Source: an uncultured Alphaproteobacteria bacterium (lineage in GTDB: Bacteria > Pseudomonadota > Alphaproteobacteria > HIMB59 > GCA-002718135). From it: a stretch of 64,000 bases of DNA. The translations under genes and the position numbers were made by a program. This document shows positions 11,507-22,258 of this stretch, in pieces. Position 1 is the stretch's first letter. Each line of letters opens with the position of its first letter. Where the stretch lies: NCBI GenBank assembly GCA_902597795.1, contig CACJZA010000005.1:1-64000 (forward strand). Reading direction: 5' to 3'. The notes below the pieces were generated by a model that saw only the letters and a list, made by a program, of their open reading frames with translations, searched no databases and had not been told where the DNA came from.

Positions 11507-12264
11507 TGAAATTTCATTTTTTATCATCTAACAATCCTGAGGCAAAAAATACAGAAAAAAAACTAACAAAAATATTTGGACAAAATTCTGTGGAAGATGC
11601 CGACTACATTATTCCAATTGGAGGAGATGGATTACTTTTAAAATCACTTCATAATTTTAATAAACTAAACAAACCATTTTTTGGAATAAACTTTGGTTCA
11701 ATTGGATTTTTAATGAATAATCTTAGTAATGAAAATTTAAATGAAATGATTACCAATGCTAAAAAATCTACTTTTAAACCATTAAAAATGACTGCACAAA
11801 GTGTTAATGATGAAATCTTTGAGGCATATGCATATAATGAAGTTTCTCTTATGAGGCAGACTCATTTGGCATCAAAAATTAAAATCAAAATAAATGAGAA
11901 AGTAAAAATGGAAGAATTGATATGTGATGGCGTTTTGTTATCTACATCAGCTGGAAGTACAGCTTATAATCTATCCGCACATGGTAGCATTCTACCTTTA
12001 GACTCAAATATACTTGCATTAACTCCAATTAGTGCCTTTAGACCAAGGAGATGGAGAGGTGCTCTGTTATCTGAAATTAGTAAAATTGATTTTGAAGTAC
12101 TAAACAATGATGAACGCTCATCTAGCGTAACAGCAGACAATGTTGAATTTAGAGATATTAGTAAAGTGAATATTGTTTCTTCAGATGAAAATAAATGCAC
12201 TGTATTATTCGATAGTAAGCACTCTATTGAAGATAAAATTTTGAATGAGCAATTTAATTATTAA
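11506..12264 (+). CDS. nadK: NAD kinase
   Basis: IPIGGDGLLLKSLH (GGDG motif), GINFGSIGFLMN, CDGVLLSTSAGSTAYNLSAHGSILP. Confidence 0.93.
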   Translation: MKFHFLSSNNPEAKNTEKKLTKIFGQNSVEDADYIIPIGGDGLLLKSLHNFNKLNKPFFGINFGSIGFLMNNLSNENLNEMITNAKKSTFKPLKMTAQSVNDEIFEAYAYNEVSLMRQTHLASKIKIKINEKVKMEELICDGVLLSTSAGSTAYNLSAHGSILPLDSNILALTPISAFRPRRWRGALLSEISKIDFEVLNNDERSSSVTADNVEFRDISKVNIVSSDENKCTVLFDSKHSIEDKILNEQFNY

Positions 12265-12266
12265 AA

Positions 12267-12641
12267 TCAAATTTTTTTAAAAATACAAATCTTGTTACCA
12301 TCTAAATCCCTTAAATATGCATAATAATCTTTACCATGTCTGGGGCCAGGCATTCCTTCATCTTTTGCTCCAAGACTAATTCCAATTTTATAAAATTCAT
12401 TAACAGTTTTTTTAGAATTAGCTTTAAAAGTAATCATTGTACCATTTCCTATGGTTGCTTTTTTTTTGTTATGAGGTCTAATCAAGTATAATTCTATTTT
12501 TTTAGGTGTTTCTTTTTTAGCATAACCAAAATAACGATGATGAGATAATACTTTTTTAATTTTTAGAGGTTTTAAAATTTTACTATAAAATGCAGATGAT
12601 TTTTTTAAATTATTTGTTCCAATAGTAATAAAAGCAAACAT
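12267..12641 (-). CDS. VOC (glyoxalase/bleomycin resistance) family protein
   Basis: MFAFITIGTNNLKKSSAFYSKILKPL... DLDGNKICIFKK, typical VOC repeats. Confidence 0.8.
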   Translation of the reverse strand: MFAFITIGTNNLKKSSAFYSKILKPLKIKKVLSHHRYFGYAKKETPKKIELYLIRPHNKKKATIGNGTMITFKANSKKTVNEFYKIGISLGAKDEGMPGPRHGKDYYAYLRDLDGNKICIFKKI

Positions 12642-12652
12642 AATTTAATAAT

Positions 12653-12737
12653 TGGTAGCCTCGGCCGGACTTGAACCGGCACTCCCAAAAGGGCAAGGAT
12701 TTTAAGTCCTTTGTGTCTACCATTCCACCACGAGGCC
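12653..12737 (-). tRNA. tRNA-Leu (anticodon UAA)
   Basis: On -: GGCCTCGTGGTGGAATGGTAGACACAAAGGACTTAAAATCCTTGCCCTTTTGGGAGTGCCGGTTCAAGTCCGGCCGAGGCTACCA. Cloverleaf folds by hand, with a long variable arm, T-loop TTCAAGT and encoded CCA. Confidence 0.95.
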
Positions 12738-12753
12738 TATTTCTGGATTAATA

Positions 12754-13500
12754 TCAAACTATAGAACTTTTTCCACCATTTAATTCAATCATCTTAGTTA
12801 TATCATCAACTATTGGTTGAATAGATGTCATCTCCCATGATGAAACAACTATGTTAACACCGCCTGTTTTAGCTGCAAGATTAAAATAGGGGTAACTTCC
12901 GATTGAAGCATTTGTATAATTGTTTTGAATATTTTTTAAATTTTTTGCAATTTTACTTTCGTATAAGTTAGTATTAATTGTTGTAACAAGTTTTGGCTTA
13001 CCTTTTTTAATTTTTTTCATTAATTCCTCGAACATAACTTGCATTATTTCTGGCACACCAGGTAAAACATAAATATTTTTTACAATAAATCCTGGTGCAG
13101 CGGTCATTGGATTTAAAATTAGCTCTGAACCAAATGGCATTTTGGCCATTCTTTGCCTGCTTTCATTAAATTCACCTTTTGGATAATAATTTTCAAGAAT
13201 CTCAAAAGCCATTTTATTTGTTTCATATTGTAAATTAAAGGCTTCAGATATACTTTCTGAAGTTATATCATCATGAGTTGGCCCAATTCCTCCAGTAGTA
13301 AAAACATAAGAATATTTTGAGCTATATTTAAGAACGTTTTCTATTATTATTTTTTTATCATCCTGGATAACAATGACTTCTTCTAACTTAATACCAGCTT
13401 CTAATAATTTTTTTGCAATATAATTTGAGTTGGTATCTTGGGTCCTACCAGAAAGTATTTCATCACCAATAACGATAACTCCTGCAGTAAAAGAACTCAT
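12754..13500 (-). CDS. CinA-like / molybdopterin-binding domain protein
   Basis: SFTAGVIVIGDEILSGRTQDTNSNYIAKKL ... TTGGIGPTHDDITSESISEAF ... PGFIVKNIYVLPGVPEIMQVMFEE. Confidence 0.88.
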   Translation of the reverse strand: MSSFTAGVIVIGDEILSGRTQDTNSNYIAKKLLEAGIKLEEVIVIQDDKKIIIENVLKYSSKYSYVFTTGGIGPTHDDITSESISEAFNLQYETNKMAFEILENYYPKGEFNESRQRMAKMPFGSELILNPMTAAPGFIVKNIYVLPGVPEIMQVMFEELMKKIKKGKPKLVTTINTNLYESKIAKNLKNIQNNYTNASIGSYPYFNLAAKTGGVNIVVSSWEMTSIQPIVDDITKMIELNGGKSSIV

Positions 13501-13557
13501 ATGATTAATTGATATTTTCTATATATTATTTATTAATCGTAAGTAATTATTTTTTAA

Positions 13558-14352
13558 ATGAGAAACAACAATATCCCAATACATACGAAAAAAGATTTTG
13601 AAGGCATGAGGGAAGCTGGCTCTTTAGCAGCTGATGTTTTAGATTCTTTAAATGAAAAGATTGTTCCAGGAATAAGTACTCAAGAAATAAATGACATATG
13701 TCATAATCAAATTATTCAAAACAAAGCAATACCGGCACCTTTAAATTATAAAGGTTTTCCAAAATCAGTTTGTACATCTGTTAATCATGTTGTATGTCAT
13801 GGAATTCCTTCTGAAAGAAAAATTCTATCTGATGGAGATATAGTAAATGTAGATGTAACAGTTATTCTAAATGGTTGGCATGGTGATAGTTCAAGAATGT
13901 TTGTTGCAGGCAAGACAAATAAAAAAAATTATGAATTTTTGAAAATAACTTATGAATCTTTATTAATTGGTATTAGTGAAGCTAAACCTGGTAAGCATAT
14001 TGGTGATATAGGAAATAAAATCCAGAAACTTGCAGAAGGAAAAGGTTATTCTGTAGTAAGAGATTTTTGTGGTCATGGAATTGGTAAAGAATTTCATACT
14101 CCACCTAGTGTTTTACACTTTGGAGAACCAGGTGAAGGGCCAATGTTAGAACCTGGAATGTTTTTAACAATTGAACCAATGATTAATTTAGGTGGATGGC
14201 AAACAAAAATACTAAATGATGGATGGACAGCTGTAACAAAAGATAAATCTTTATCTGCTCAATTCGAGCATACAATTGGAATAACAGATGAAGGAAATGA
14301 AATATTTACATTATCTAAAAATAATACAGCTTTTCCAATAAAGGATGTATAA
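13558..14352 (+). CDS. map: Methionine aminopeptidase type I
   Basis: AGSLAADVLDSL, VCHGIPS, GDIVNVDVTVILNGWHGDSSRMF, FCGHGIGKEFHTPPSVLHFG, GMFLTIEPMI. Confidence 0.96.
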   Translation: MRNNNIPIHTKKDFEGMREAGSLAADVLDSLNEKIVPGISTQEINDICHNQIIQNKAIPAPLNYKGFPKSVCTSVNHVVCHGIPSERKILSDGDIVNVDVTVILNGWHGDSSRMFVAGKTNKKNYEFLKITYESLLIGISEAKPGKHIGDIGNKIQKLAEGKGYSVVRDFCGHGIGKEFHTPPSVLHFGEPGEGPMLEPGMFLTIEPMINLGGWQTKILNDGWTAVTKDKSLSAQFEHTIGITDEGNEIFTLSKNNTAFPIKDV

Positions 14353-14361
14353 GTAGAAAAA

Positions 14362-15654
14362 ATGATACCTAGATATAATAGACCTAAAATTGAAAAGATT
14401 TGGTCATTAGAAAATAAATTTACAATTTGGACAGAGATTGAGTGTTTGATTGCAGAAAAACAAGCAATGCTAGGCGTTATTCCAAAAAAAGCAGCAAAAG
14501 AAATAAGAAATAAAGCAAAATTTAATATTAAAGAAATAGAAAAAATTGAAAAAGAAACAAAACATGATGTTGTTGCTTATATTAACAATGTAAGCAAATA
14601 TATTGGCGACTCATCAAAATATTTTCATTTTGGTGTAACATCAAGTGATATTATTGATACTTCATTTTCTGTACAACTTAAGCAAACCTCTGAAATAATA
14701 AGAAAAAGCTTAGTAGAATGTATTAAAAGTTTAAAAATCAAATCTAAAAAATATAAAGACACATTAATGATTGGAAGAAGTCATGGTATACATGCTGAAC
14801 CTATTACTTTTGGATTAAAATTATCTTCCTTTTATTTTGAGTTTAAAAGAAATTTAGAAAGACTTGATCAGGCGATCAACGAAATATCTGTTTGTGCTAT
14901 TTCTGGACCTGTTGGAACATTTAATTCTATAGACCCACGAGTTCAAGATTATGTAGCAAAAAAACTTAAACTAAATTCTGAAGATGTATCAACTCAAGTA
15001 ATTCCAAGAGATAGGCATGCGTATTTTTTCTCAGTACTAGGAATTTTAGCATCTTCTATTGAGAGGTTTGCAGTGGAAATTCGAAATTTACAAAAAACAG
15101 AGGTATTAGAAGTTGAAGAAAGTTTTTCTTCTAAGCAAAAGGGTTCTTCTGCTATGCCTCACAAACGTAACCCAGTATTAAGTGAGAACTTAACAGGTAT
15201 CGCACGTTATATTAGAAGTGGTGTAATACCTTCACTAGAAAATGTTGTACTTTGGCACGAGAGAGATATTAGTCATTCTAGTGTTGAAAGAATTACGACA
15301 CCAGATATTACAATTGCAACTGATTTTGCACTGAGTCGTTTAAATGGCATTATAAAGAATTTAAAAGTCTATCCAAAAAATATGTTAAAAAATTTGAATA
15401 TGCTTGGAGGTTTACATAGAACTCACAATATTATGTTAAAACTAATTGAAAAAGGATTGAAAAGACAACAAGCCTATAAAATTGTTCAAGAAAGTGCCAT
15501 GGAAACATGGAATAATAATAAGAATTTTTCTCAAGTTTTACAAAAAAATAAAGAATTAAACAAAAAATTAAATTCAAAAGAAATCGAAAAAATCATTAAA
15601 GATGATAACGATCTAAAGAAAATAGATTGGATTTTTAAAAATAAAATTAAATAG
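14362..15654 (+). CDS. purB: Adenylosuccinate lyase
   Basis: MIPRYNRPKIEKIWSLENKFTIWTEIE; fumarase/ASL signature GSSAMPHKRNP. Confidence 0.96.
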   Translation: MIPRYNRPKIEKIWSLENKFTIWTEIECLIAEKQAMLGVIPKKAAKEIRNKAKFNIKEIEKIEKETKHDVVAYINNVSKYIGDSSKYFHFGVTSSDIIDTSFSVQLKQTSEIIRKSLVECIKSLKIKSKKYKDTLMIGRSHGIHAEPITFGLKLSSFYFEFKRNLERLDQAINEISVCAISGPVGTFNSIDPRVQDYVAKKLKLNSEDVSTQVIPRDRHAYFFSVLGILASSIERFAVEIRNLQKTEVLEVEESFSSKQKGSSAMPHKRNPVLSENLTGIARYIRSGVIPSLENVVLWHERDISHSSVERITTPDITIATDFALSRLNGIIKNLKVYPKNMLKNLNMLGGLHRTHNIMLKLIEKGLKRQQAYKIVQESAMETWNNNKNFSQVLQKNKELNKKLNSKEIEKIIKDDNDLKKIDWIFKNKIK

Positions 15655-15691
15655 TCTTTATTTTTTTTAATATCTGAACTATTTTATAGGT

Positions 15692-15922
15692 ATGCCAATG
15701 ACTGTTGAACAAATTGAACAATTTATTAAAGAAGCTATACCAGATGCAACTGTTGAAATTGAAGATCTTAAAGGAGACGGCGATCATTACAGTGCTACAG
15801 TGACGTCAAAATCCTTTTCTGGAAAAACAAGAGTAGAACAACATAAGATGGTTTATGATGCTTTTAATGGTAAAATGGGTAGTGATTTGCACGCACTTAA
15901 GCTAAAAACTGTATCGGAGTAA
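15692..15922 (+). CDS. BolA family protein
   Basis: IEQFIKEAIPDATVEIEDLKGDGDHYSATVTSKSFSGKTRVEQHKMVYDAFNGKMGSDLHALKLKT; adjacent to monothiol glutaredoxin. Confidence 0.93.
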   Translation: MPMTVEQIEQFIKEAIPDATVEIEDLKGDGDHYSATVTSKSFSGKTRVEQHKMVYDAFNGKMGSDLHALKLKTVSE

Positions 15923-15924
15923 TA

Positions 15925-16266
15925 ATGAATAATAACGACCATGTATCTCAAAATATAGAAAATGAAATTAACTCAAATGATGTAATGCTTTTCATGAAGG
16001 GCACCCCTGTATTTCCAATGTGTGGATTTTCTGCAAGAGTAGTTGAAATATTAAATAAAGTAGGTGTTAAATTTGGAAGTGTGAATGTGTTAGAGAGTGA
16101 CGAAATGAGAGAAGGTATTAAAACATATTCTAATTGGCCAACCATACCACAACTTTATGTTAAGAAAGAATTTATAGGTGGGTGTGATATCATAACTGAA
16201 ATGTTTGAAAGTGGTGAATTACTAGAATTATTCAATACAAATGGAATAGACGTAAACCCGTCCTAG
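15925..16266 (+). CDS. grxD: Monothiol glutaredoxin (Grx4/GrxD family)
   Basis: VMLFMKGTPVFPMCGFSARVVEIL (CGFS active site), WPTIPQLYVKKEFIGGCDIITEM. Confidence 0.95.
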   Translation: MNNNDHVSQNIENEINSNDVMLFMKGTPVFPMCGFSARVVEILNKVGVKFGSVNVLESDEMREGIKTYSNWPTIPQLYVKKEFIGGCDIITEMFESGELLELFNTNGIDVNPS

Positions 16267-16267
16267 A

Positions 16268-17167
16268 TTGTTAAATAATAAATTTTCTAAAGGTGTAATA
16301 TTTTCCTGTATTGCAGCAATTTTTTGGGGGCTTCCACAACCCCTTTTTTTTAATGAATTAAATCACGTTGAGACTATTGAGGTTGTAGCTCACAGAGGTT
16401 TCTGGTCATTTATTTTTTTATTTTTATTATTAATTTTGATTTCAAACATAAGTGATTTTATTGAAATATTTAAATCTAGAAAAAGAATTTTTATTTTAAC
16501 AATTACAGCTTTTCTTATTTCAGGTAACTGGGCAGGTTTTATTTATTCTGTAGGACAAGAAAGAGTTCAGGATGCATCAATGGGTTACTTTATTACTCCA
16601 ATGATAAGTATTGTTCTTGGTTATTTTTTTTTAAATGAGAAAATAACTAAGCCTAAATTTGCATCTGTATGTTTTATGTTATCAGGTATATTATTCTTAT
16701 TTATTAATTTAAAACAATTTCCATTCCTAATAATTTGGATTGGAACTTCATGGGCAATATATGGATTATTAAGAAAACAAGTTAATGTTAATCCCCCAAT
16801 TGGCTTACTATATGAGACTTTCATAATATCTTTAATATCTACCCCCTACTTAGTTTATTTATTTTGGCAAAATGAAAATAGTATCTTTAGTATTGATTTG
16901 AAGACATCATTATTTTTAATTCTAACAGGAGCTGTAACGATTTTTCCATTATTATTTTTTAATTTGGGCTTAAAATTTATTCAATTAGGTCTAGCTGGAG
17001 TTTTATTTTACTTAGCACCAACATTTCATTTTATAACTTCAGTATTTATTCTTAATGAAGAAATTTTACAAATTAAGTTAATATCATTTATAATTATTTG
17101 GATAGGAATAATAATTTATATTTATGATAGTTATAAAAAAGAAATTATCTTGAATAATACTCAATAA
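16268..17167 (+). CDS. rarD: EamA/RarD family DMT transporter (TTG start)
   Basis: [44 protein letters not shown], RarD-type DMT architecture. Confidence 0.8.
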   Translation: MLNNKFSKGVIFSCIAAIFWGLPQPLFFNELNHVETIEVVAHRGFWSFIFLFLLLILISNISDFIEIFKSRKRIFILTITAFLISGNWAGFIYSVGQERVQDASMGYFITPMISIVLGYFFLNEKITKPKFASVCFMLSGILFLFINLKQFPFLIIWIGTSWAIYGLLRKQVNVNPPIGLLYETFIISLISTPYLVYLFWQNENSIFSIDLKTSLFLILTGAVTIFPLLFFNLGLKFIQLGLAGVLFYLAPTFHFITSVFILNEEILQIKLISFIIIWIGIIIYIYDSYKKEIILNNTQ

Positions 17168-17765
17168 CTAAATTAGGTTCCATAGTTACAGGATAAGGAA
17201 CATCATGAATTAGAGGCGCTCTTAAAAAACGACCCTTAAACTCTTTTACATCAACTTCTAAGTATTCTGGAATTTCTCTTTCTTGAGAACTAACTGATTC
17301 TACAATTAAGTTAATTTCTTTACTTTTATCTCTTATTGAGATTTCATCTCCGTCGCTAACACTATAAGATGGAATGTTCACTCTATTTCCATTGACCTTT
17401 ACATGACCATGATTAACTAGCTGTCTTGCAGAAAAAATTGTAGGTACAAATTTCATTCTATAAACTGTAGCATCTAATCTTCTTTCTAAAAGTTCAATTA
17501 AAATCTGACTTGTATCACCTTTAATATTAGAAGCTTTTTTGAAAATATTCCTAAATTGTCTTTCAGTTAAATCACCGTAATAAAATTTAAGTTTTTGCTT
17601 AGCAAATAACTGATTTCCATAATCTGATAGTTTCTTTCTTTGTCCCTGTACACCATGCTGACCAGGCTTTGAGTTTCTTCTATTAAAAGGGCTCTTAGGT
17701 CTCCCCCATAAGTTAACACCTAACCTTCTATCAATTTTGTATTTAGCGTTATGTCTTTTTGTCAT
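17145..17765 (-). CDS. rpsD: 30S ribosomal protein S4
   Basis: [38 protein letters not shown]...; S4 RNA-binding domain [31 protein letters not shown]. Confidence 0.97.
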   Translation of the reverse strand: MTKRHNAKYKIDRRLGVNLWGRPKSPFNRRNSKPGQHGVQGQRKKLSDYGNQLFAKQKLKFYYGDLTERQFRNIFKKASNIKGDTSQILIELLERRLDATVYRMKFVPTIFSARQLVNHGHVKVNGNRVNIPSYSVSDGDEISIRDKSKEINLIVESVSSQEREIPEYLEVDVKEFKGRFLRAPLIHDVPYPVTMEPNLVIEYYSR

Positions 17766-17828
17766 TATTATGAGGGGTATATAGTGATTTAAAGTACTAT
17801 GTCAAATTTAATATACTCAATTTTTGGC

Positions 17829-18539
17829 TTATTTATTAAGTTTTTTAGTAATTCCCCATAATGTCTGCAATTCTTTCTTTGTGAGAGGGATTTTTGTGAA
17901 AATACTATAAATATTATTTTTCATACTTTCTTTTTTTTCACTTGGAGTAAAAAATTTTTTATTTTCAAGTTTCTCAATCACATAATTTAAGAATTTAGAT
18001 AATTGATATTTACTAATATTATCTTTTTCAATTGAAATAGAATTGGTAATTTTTAAATTATTCAATTCAAATAATTTATGACTTAAAACAGTAACTGCAT
18101 GAGAAAGATTTAATGAATTACTTTTACTACTTGTTTCAATAGTAAAAATAATATCAGATAATCTCAAATCCTCATTTGAAAGTCCTGAATTTTCAGGACC
18201 AAAAAGTATTGCTGTTTTTTTATTAACAATAATTTTTCTTTTAATGAATTTAAAATCATTAGTAGAATTTTTTTCCAAATATCTTCTTCTATTCGTTGTG
18301 GCCACAACATAAGAAAAATTAGAAAGTGCAATTTCTAAATCATCATAAACTTTAATATTCTTAATAATTTTCGTTGCTTTTTTTGCTGCATTTATTGATT
18401 TATTGTTTAACCATTTATCTCTTGGCGAAACAATAATTAGATCTTTTAAACCAAAGTTGTGCATAACACGAGCAACCATTCCAATGTTTTCAGGAAGTTG
18501 GGGTCTAACTAAAATTATGCTTGGATTTTTTGGAGTCAA
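17829..18539 (-). CDS. TrmJ/TrmH (SpoU) family RNA methyltransferase
   Basis: PSIILVRPQLPENIGMVARVMHNFGLKDLIIVSPRDKW ... AILFGPENSGLSNEDL ... NSLNLSHAVTVLSHKLFE. Confidence 0.9.
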   Translation of the reverse strand: MTPKNPSIILVRPQLPENIGMVARVMHNFGLKDLIIVSPRDKWLNNKSINAAKKATKIIKNIKVYDDLEIALSNFSYVVATTNRRRYLEKNSTNDFKFIKRKIIVNKKTAILFGPENSGLSNEDLRLSDIIFTIETSSKSNSLNLSHAVTVLSHKLFELNNLKITNSISIEKDNISKYQLSKFLNYVIEKLENKKFFTPSEKKESMKNNIYSIFTKIPLTKKELQTLWGITKKLNK

Positions 18540-20122
18540 TTTTTATTCTTTAAATCATTTAATAGCTTAAAAGTAATGCTATCAAAAATAGCGCTATAAG
18601 ATGCATCAATAATATTTGGAGATACGCCAATAGTTGTCCAATGTGTATTAGTGGAATCAGATGATTCAATTAAAACTCTTGTGATAGCGCCAGTACCTTT
18701 TTCTGATGAAAGAATCATAACTTTGTAATCAGTTAACTTTAAATCTTTAAGATCAGGATAATAATCAATTAGGGCTTTTCTTAATGCACTATCAATAGCA
18801 TTTACTGGACCATTTCCAGTACCCACTGTCATCATATTTGAATCTTTAACTTTTAAAAATACCGTAGCCTCTGCTTCAGTAACAATTTCACCTTTAGCAT
18901 TCCATCTTCTTTCATCTGTGACTCTAAATTTTTCTAAATTATAAAAATCCTCAAAATGACCAAGATGACGTCTTACTAATAGTTCAAAACTAGCTAAAGC
19001 AGTATCAAATGAATATCCTTCTGATTCTTTTTCCTTAATTATCTCTAAGATATTGTTGATTTCATTTTTAGGTAGATCAATATTAATCTTATTTAATTGA
19101 TTTAATATATTAGATCTTCCTGCCTGATTTGAAATTACTACGTTTCTAGAATTACCAACAATTTCTGGTTTAATATGTTCATAAGTTGAAGAATTTTTTT
19201 CTATGGCAGATGCATGTAATCCACCTTTATGAGAGAAAGCATGATCTCCAACATATGGAGCATTTTTTCTTGAAGGCATGTTTAGAATATCGTTTAATGT
19301 TCTAGAAATATGAATTAAATTTTTTAACTTATCTTTTGAAATATTTGTTTTATATTTTGTTTTTAAAACCAAAGATGGAATTAAAGAAATTAAATTAGTA
19401 TTTCCACATCTTTCTCCTAAACCATTAATTGTTCCCTGTATCTGTCTTGCTCCAGCATTAATAGCTGCTAATGCATTTGCAACTGCATTGTCAGTATCAT
19501 TGTGAGCATGTATACCAACATTTTGACCTGGTATAACTTTTACTACTTCTGAAACAATATTGTAAATTTCATCTGGAAGAGTTCCCCCATTTGTATCACA
19601 AAGCACAACCCATCTTGCACCAGCGTCATACGCTACTTTAATACAATTCAATGCAAACTCTTTATTTTCTTTAAAGCCATCAAAAAAATGTTCTGCATCA
19701 AAAATTGGCACTTTGTTTTTATTTTTTATTGATTGAATACTATCACTGATCATTTTTAAATTTTCATCTTCAGATATTTCTAAAGCGTTTTTTACGTGAA
19801 ATGATGATGATTTACCTACAATACAAACACAACTTGCGCTTGAATTAATAAGTGCATTTAATCCTGGATCGTTATCTGCACTTCTACCTGGTCTTCTTGT
19901 CATACCAAAGGCAGTCAATTTACTTTTTGAAAATTTTGTATTTCTAGAAAAAAAATCATTATCGGTAGGATTTGCTCCAGGCCATCCACCTTCAATGTAA
20001 TCTATTCCTAAATCATCAAGATGTTGGGATATATTCATTTTATCACTAACAGAAAAATTAACTCCTGTTGTTTGCTGACCATCTCTAAGTGTGGTATCGA
20101 ATAAATATACTTTATCTTCCAT
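18536..20122 (-). CDS. cimA: Citramalate synthase
   Basis: VYLFDTTLRDGQQTTGVNFSVSDKMNISQHLDDLGIDYIEGGWPGANPTDNDFF (DRE-TIM signature); VGDHAFSHKGGLHASAIEK. Confidence 0.9.
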   Translation of the reverse strand: MEDKVYLFDTTLRDGQQTTGVNFSVSDKMNISQHLDDLGIDYIEGGWPGANPTDNDFFSRNTKFSKSKLTAFGMTRRPGRSADNDPGLNALINSSASCVCIVGKSSSFHVKNALEISEDENLKMISDSIQSIKNKNKVPIFDAEHFFDGFKENKEFALNCIKVAYDAGARWVVLCDTNGGTLPDEIYNIVSEVVKVIPGQNVGIHAHNDTDNAVANALAAINAGARQIQGTINGLGERCGNTNLISLIPSLVLKTKYKTNISKDKLKNLIHISRTLNDILNMPSRKNAPYVGDHAFSHKGGLHASAIEKNSSTYEHIKPEIVGNSRNVVISNQAGRSNILNQLNKINIDLPKNEINNILEIIKEKESEGYSFDTALASFELLVRRHLGHFEDFYNLEKFRVTDERRWNAKGEIVTEAEATVFLKVKDSNMMTVGTGNGPVNAIDSALRKALIDYYPDLKDLKLTDYKVMILSSEKGTGAITRVLIESSDSTNTHWTTIGVSPNIIDASYSAIFDSITFKLLNDLKNKN

Positions 20123-20160
20123 AATTACTAGATCGCTAATAGAGTATAAATTAAAATTTA

Positions 20161-21495
20161 CTAGATTTTTCCAAGTTTTTGCAAGATTTCGTCTCTATCA
20201 AATAATGGTAGTAGATATTTTAATTCGGGTCCATGAGATTTTCCTGTTAAAATTAACCTCAAAGGCATAAATAAATCTTTTCCTTTAAGCCCAGTTTTTT
20301 TGTTAATTTTTGATGTCCAATGATCCCATGTTGTTTCATCAAAAGGACCCTCGGGTAATTCATCAACTGCCGTATTAATAAAACTATCATCAATATTTAA
20401 ATCTTTAGCATTATTTATTTTTGTAATTACTTCTTCCCATTCTTTAGCTTGATTAACAAATGAAATATTATTTTTAATAAAACGCCAAAAACTCTCTTTT
20501 TGAAAATTAGATTTTATGTTTTTTAACTTATGACTAATCTCATTATAACTAAATAATTTAATAGTATTTTCATTAAGATTTCTTAAAGATTCAATTGAAA
20601 ATTTAGCAGAAGATCTAGATAAGCTTTGAATATCAAATTTTTTTACTATTTCATTTAAATCTTTAATTGGATCAATATTACTGCTCGAACCAATAAAAAG
20701 AAAATAATTAAGTAAAGATATATTTTCGTATCCTTCGTCTCTAAAATTTTCAATTGAAAAACTGCCAAGTCTTTTGCTAAAACCCTTACCAGTTTCATCA
20801 ACTAAGAATGGATGATGAGCAAATGATGGAATAGAGGATTCAAGAGACTTAAAAATTTGAATATGATAAGCAGTATTAGCAATGTGATCTTCACCTCTAA
20901 TAATATGCGTAATTTTTTCTTCAATATCATCAATGACTGAAGGTAAATGGTATAACAATGTTCCATCAGCTCTAATTAAAACAGGATCACTCAAATTTTT
21001 TGCATCAAATGAAACATCTCCTTTAATGATATCTTTCCAGCCAATATTTTCATGATCTAATTTGAATCTCCAATGGGGTTGGATTCCAGATTCTATTTTT
21101 TTTTCTACTTCTTCATCACTTAGATTTAATGATGATCTATCATAAATAGGTGGTTTCCCAGATGATAACAAAGATTTTTTCTTTAAAGCTAATTCCTCTT
21201 CTGTTTCAAAACATGGATAAAGTCTTTTCTTTTGTTTTAGAATTTGGATTTTCTCATTGTAAATATGCTGTCTAGAGGACTGATTAAAAGTGTAACTCCA
21301 ATTTAATCCAAGCCATTTAAGATCATCTTTAATACTTGTCTCAAATTCTTTAGAACTCCTATTGGCATCAGTATCATCAATTCTTAATACAAACTCACCT
21401 TGATTTTTTTGACAAAAAATCCAATTCAAAATTGCTGATCTAGCATTACCGATATGTATTTTTCCTGTAGGGCTAGGAGCGAACCTACACTTCAT
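20161..21495 (-). CDS. gltX: Glutamyl-tRNA synthetase
   Basis: MKCRFAPSPTGKIHIGNARSAILNWIFC (class I HIGH motif), GFSKRLGSFSIENFRDEGY. Confidence 0.95.
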   Translation of the reverse strand: MKCRFAPSPTGKIHIGNARSAILNWIFCQKNQGEFVLRIDDTDANRSSKEFETSIKDDLKWLGLNWSYTFNQSSRQHIYNEKIQILKQKKRLYPCFETEEELALKKKSLLSSGKPPIYDRSSLNLSDEEVEKKIESGIQPHWRFKLDHENIGWKDIIKGDVSFDAKNLSDPVLIRADGTLLYHLPSVIDDIEEKITHIIRGEDHIANTAYHIQIFKSLESSIPSFAHHPFLVDETGKGFSKRLGSFSIENFRDEGYENISLLNYFLFIGSSSNIDPIKDLNEIVKKFDIQSLSRSSAKFSIESLRNLNENTIKLFSYNEISHKLKNIKSNFQKESFWRFIKNNISFVNQAKEWEEVITKINNAKDLNIDDSFINTAVDELPEGPFDETTWDHWTSKINKKTGLKGKDLFMPLRLILTGKSHGPELKYLLPLFDRDEILQKLGKI

Positions 21496-21496
21496 A

Positions 21497-22237
21497 TTAT
21501 TCTTTAGGAATTTCGCAAACGGGAATAGGCTTCATCTTATGAAGATTTGGCTTTCTAATTTTTTCGTATCTACTGTAGTATTCACTAGACTTATTTTCCA
21601 TTGCTTCTTCTAATTGCTTATATGAAAGACCAAGCTGGCTTTCATCATTTCTACTATCATCCCATAAACCATCTGTCGGTGCTGCGCTAATAATATCTTT
21701 TATAACCCCAATTTCTTCGGCTAATTCCCACACCTCAGTTTTAGTACAATCTGCTATTGGCGATATATCTACGCCTCCATCACCATATTTTGTATAAAAT
21801 CCAACACCAAAATCTTCAACTTTATTTCCAGTACCAACAACTATACCATTATTACTTTGAGCGATTTGGTATAGAGTTACCATTCTTAGTCTAGATCTTG
21901 AATTTGCAAAAGCTAACTCACTATCAAAATTTTGCATCGTATTTTGAAATGTTTTAAAAACATTATCTAGCTCGATTATTTTTGTTTCTACATTTGGGTA
22001 ATTTTGCTCTAAATATTCTAAATGTCTTAAACTTAAATCATGTTGTGATGAATTTTGCTTAATAGGCATTGAAACAGCTATAGTTTTTAAACCAGTTTGA
22101 GCGCATAAGGTGCTAGTAAGAGCTGAATCAACTCCTCCTGACACTCCTATCACTAGTGTAGTTGGGTTATTATTTATAGATTTAGCGTAATCTTTAATCC
22201 AATTAGAAATGTATGCGATTTTATCTTTTGAATTCAT
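21497..22237 (-). CDS. nadE: Ammonia-dependent NAD+ synthetase
   Basis: LVIGVSGGVDSALTSTLCAQTGLKTIAVSMPI, GTGNKVEDFGVGFYTKYGDGGVDISPIADCTKTEV. Confidence 0.93.
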   Translation of the reverse strand: MNSKDKIAYISNWIKDYAKSINNNPTTLVIGVSGGVDSALTSTLCAQTGLKTIAVSMPIKQNSSQHDLSLRHLEYLEQNYPNVETKIIELDNVFKTFQNTMQNFDSELAFANSRSRLRMVTLYQIAQSNNGIVVGTGNKVEDFGVGFYTKYGDGGVDISPIADCTKTEVWELAEEIGVIKDIISAAPTDGLWDDSRNDESQLGLSYKQLEEAMENKSSEYYSRYEKIRKPNLHKMKPIPVCEIPKE

Positions 22238-22258
22238 AAGTAATATATAAATATAAAT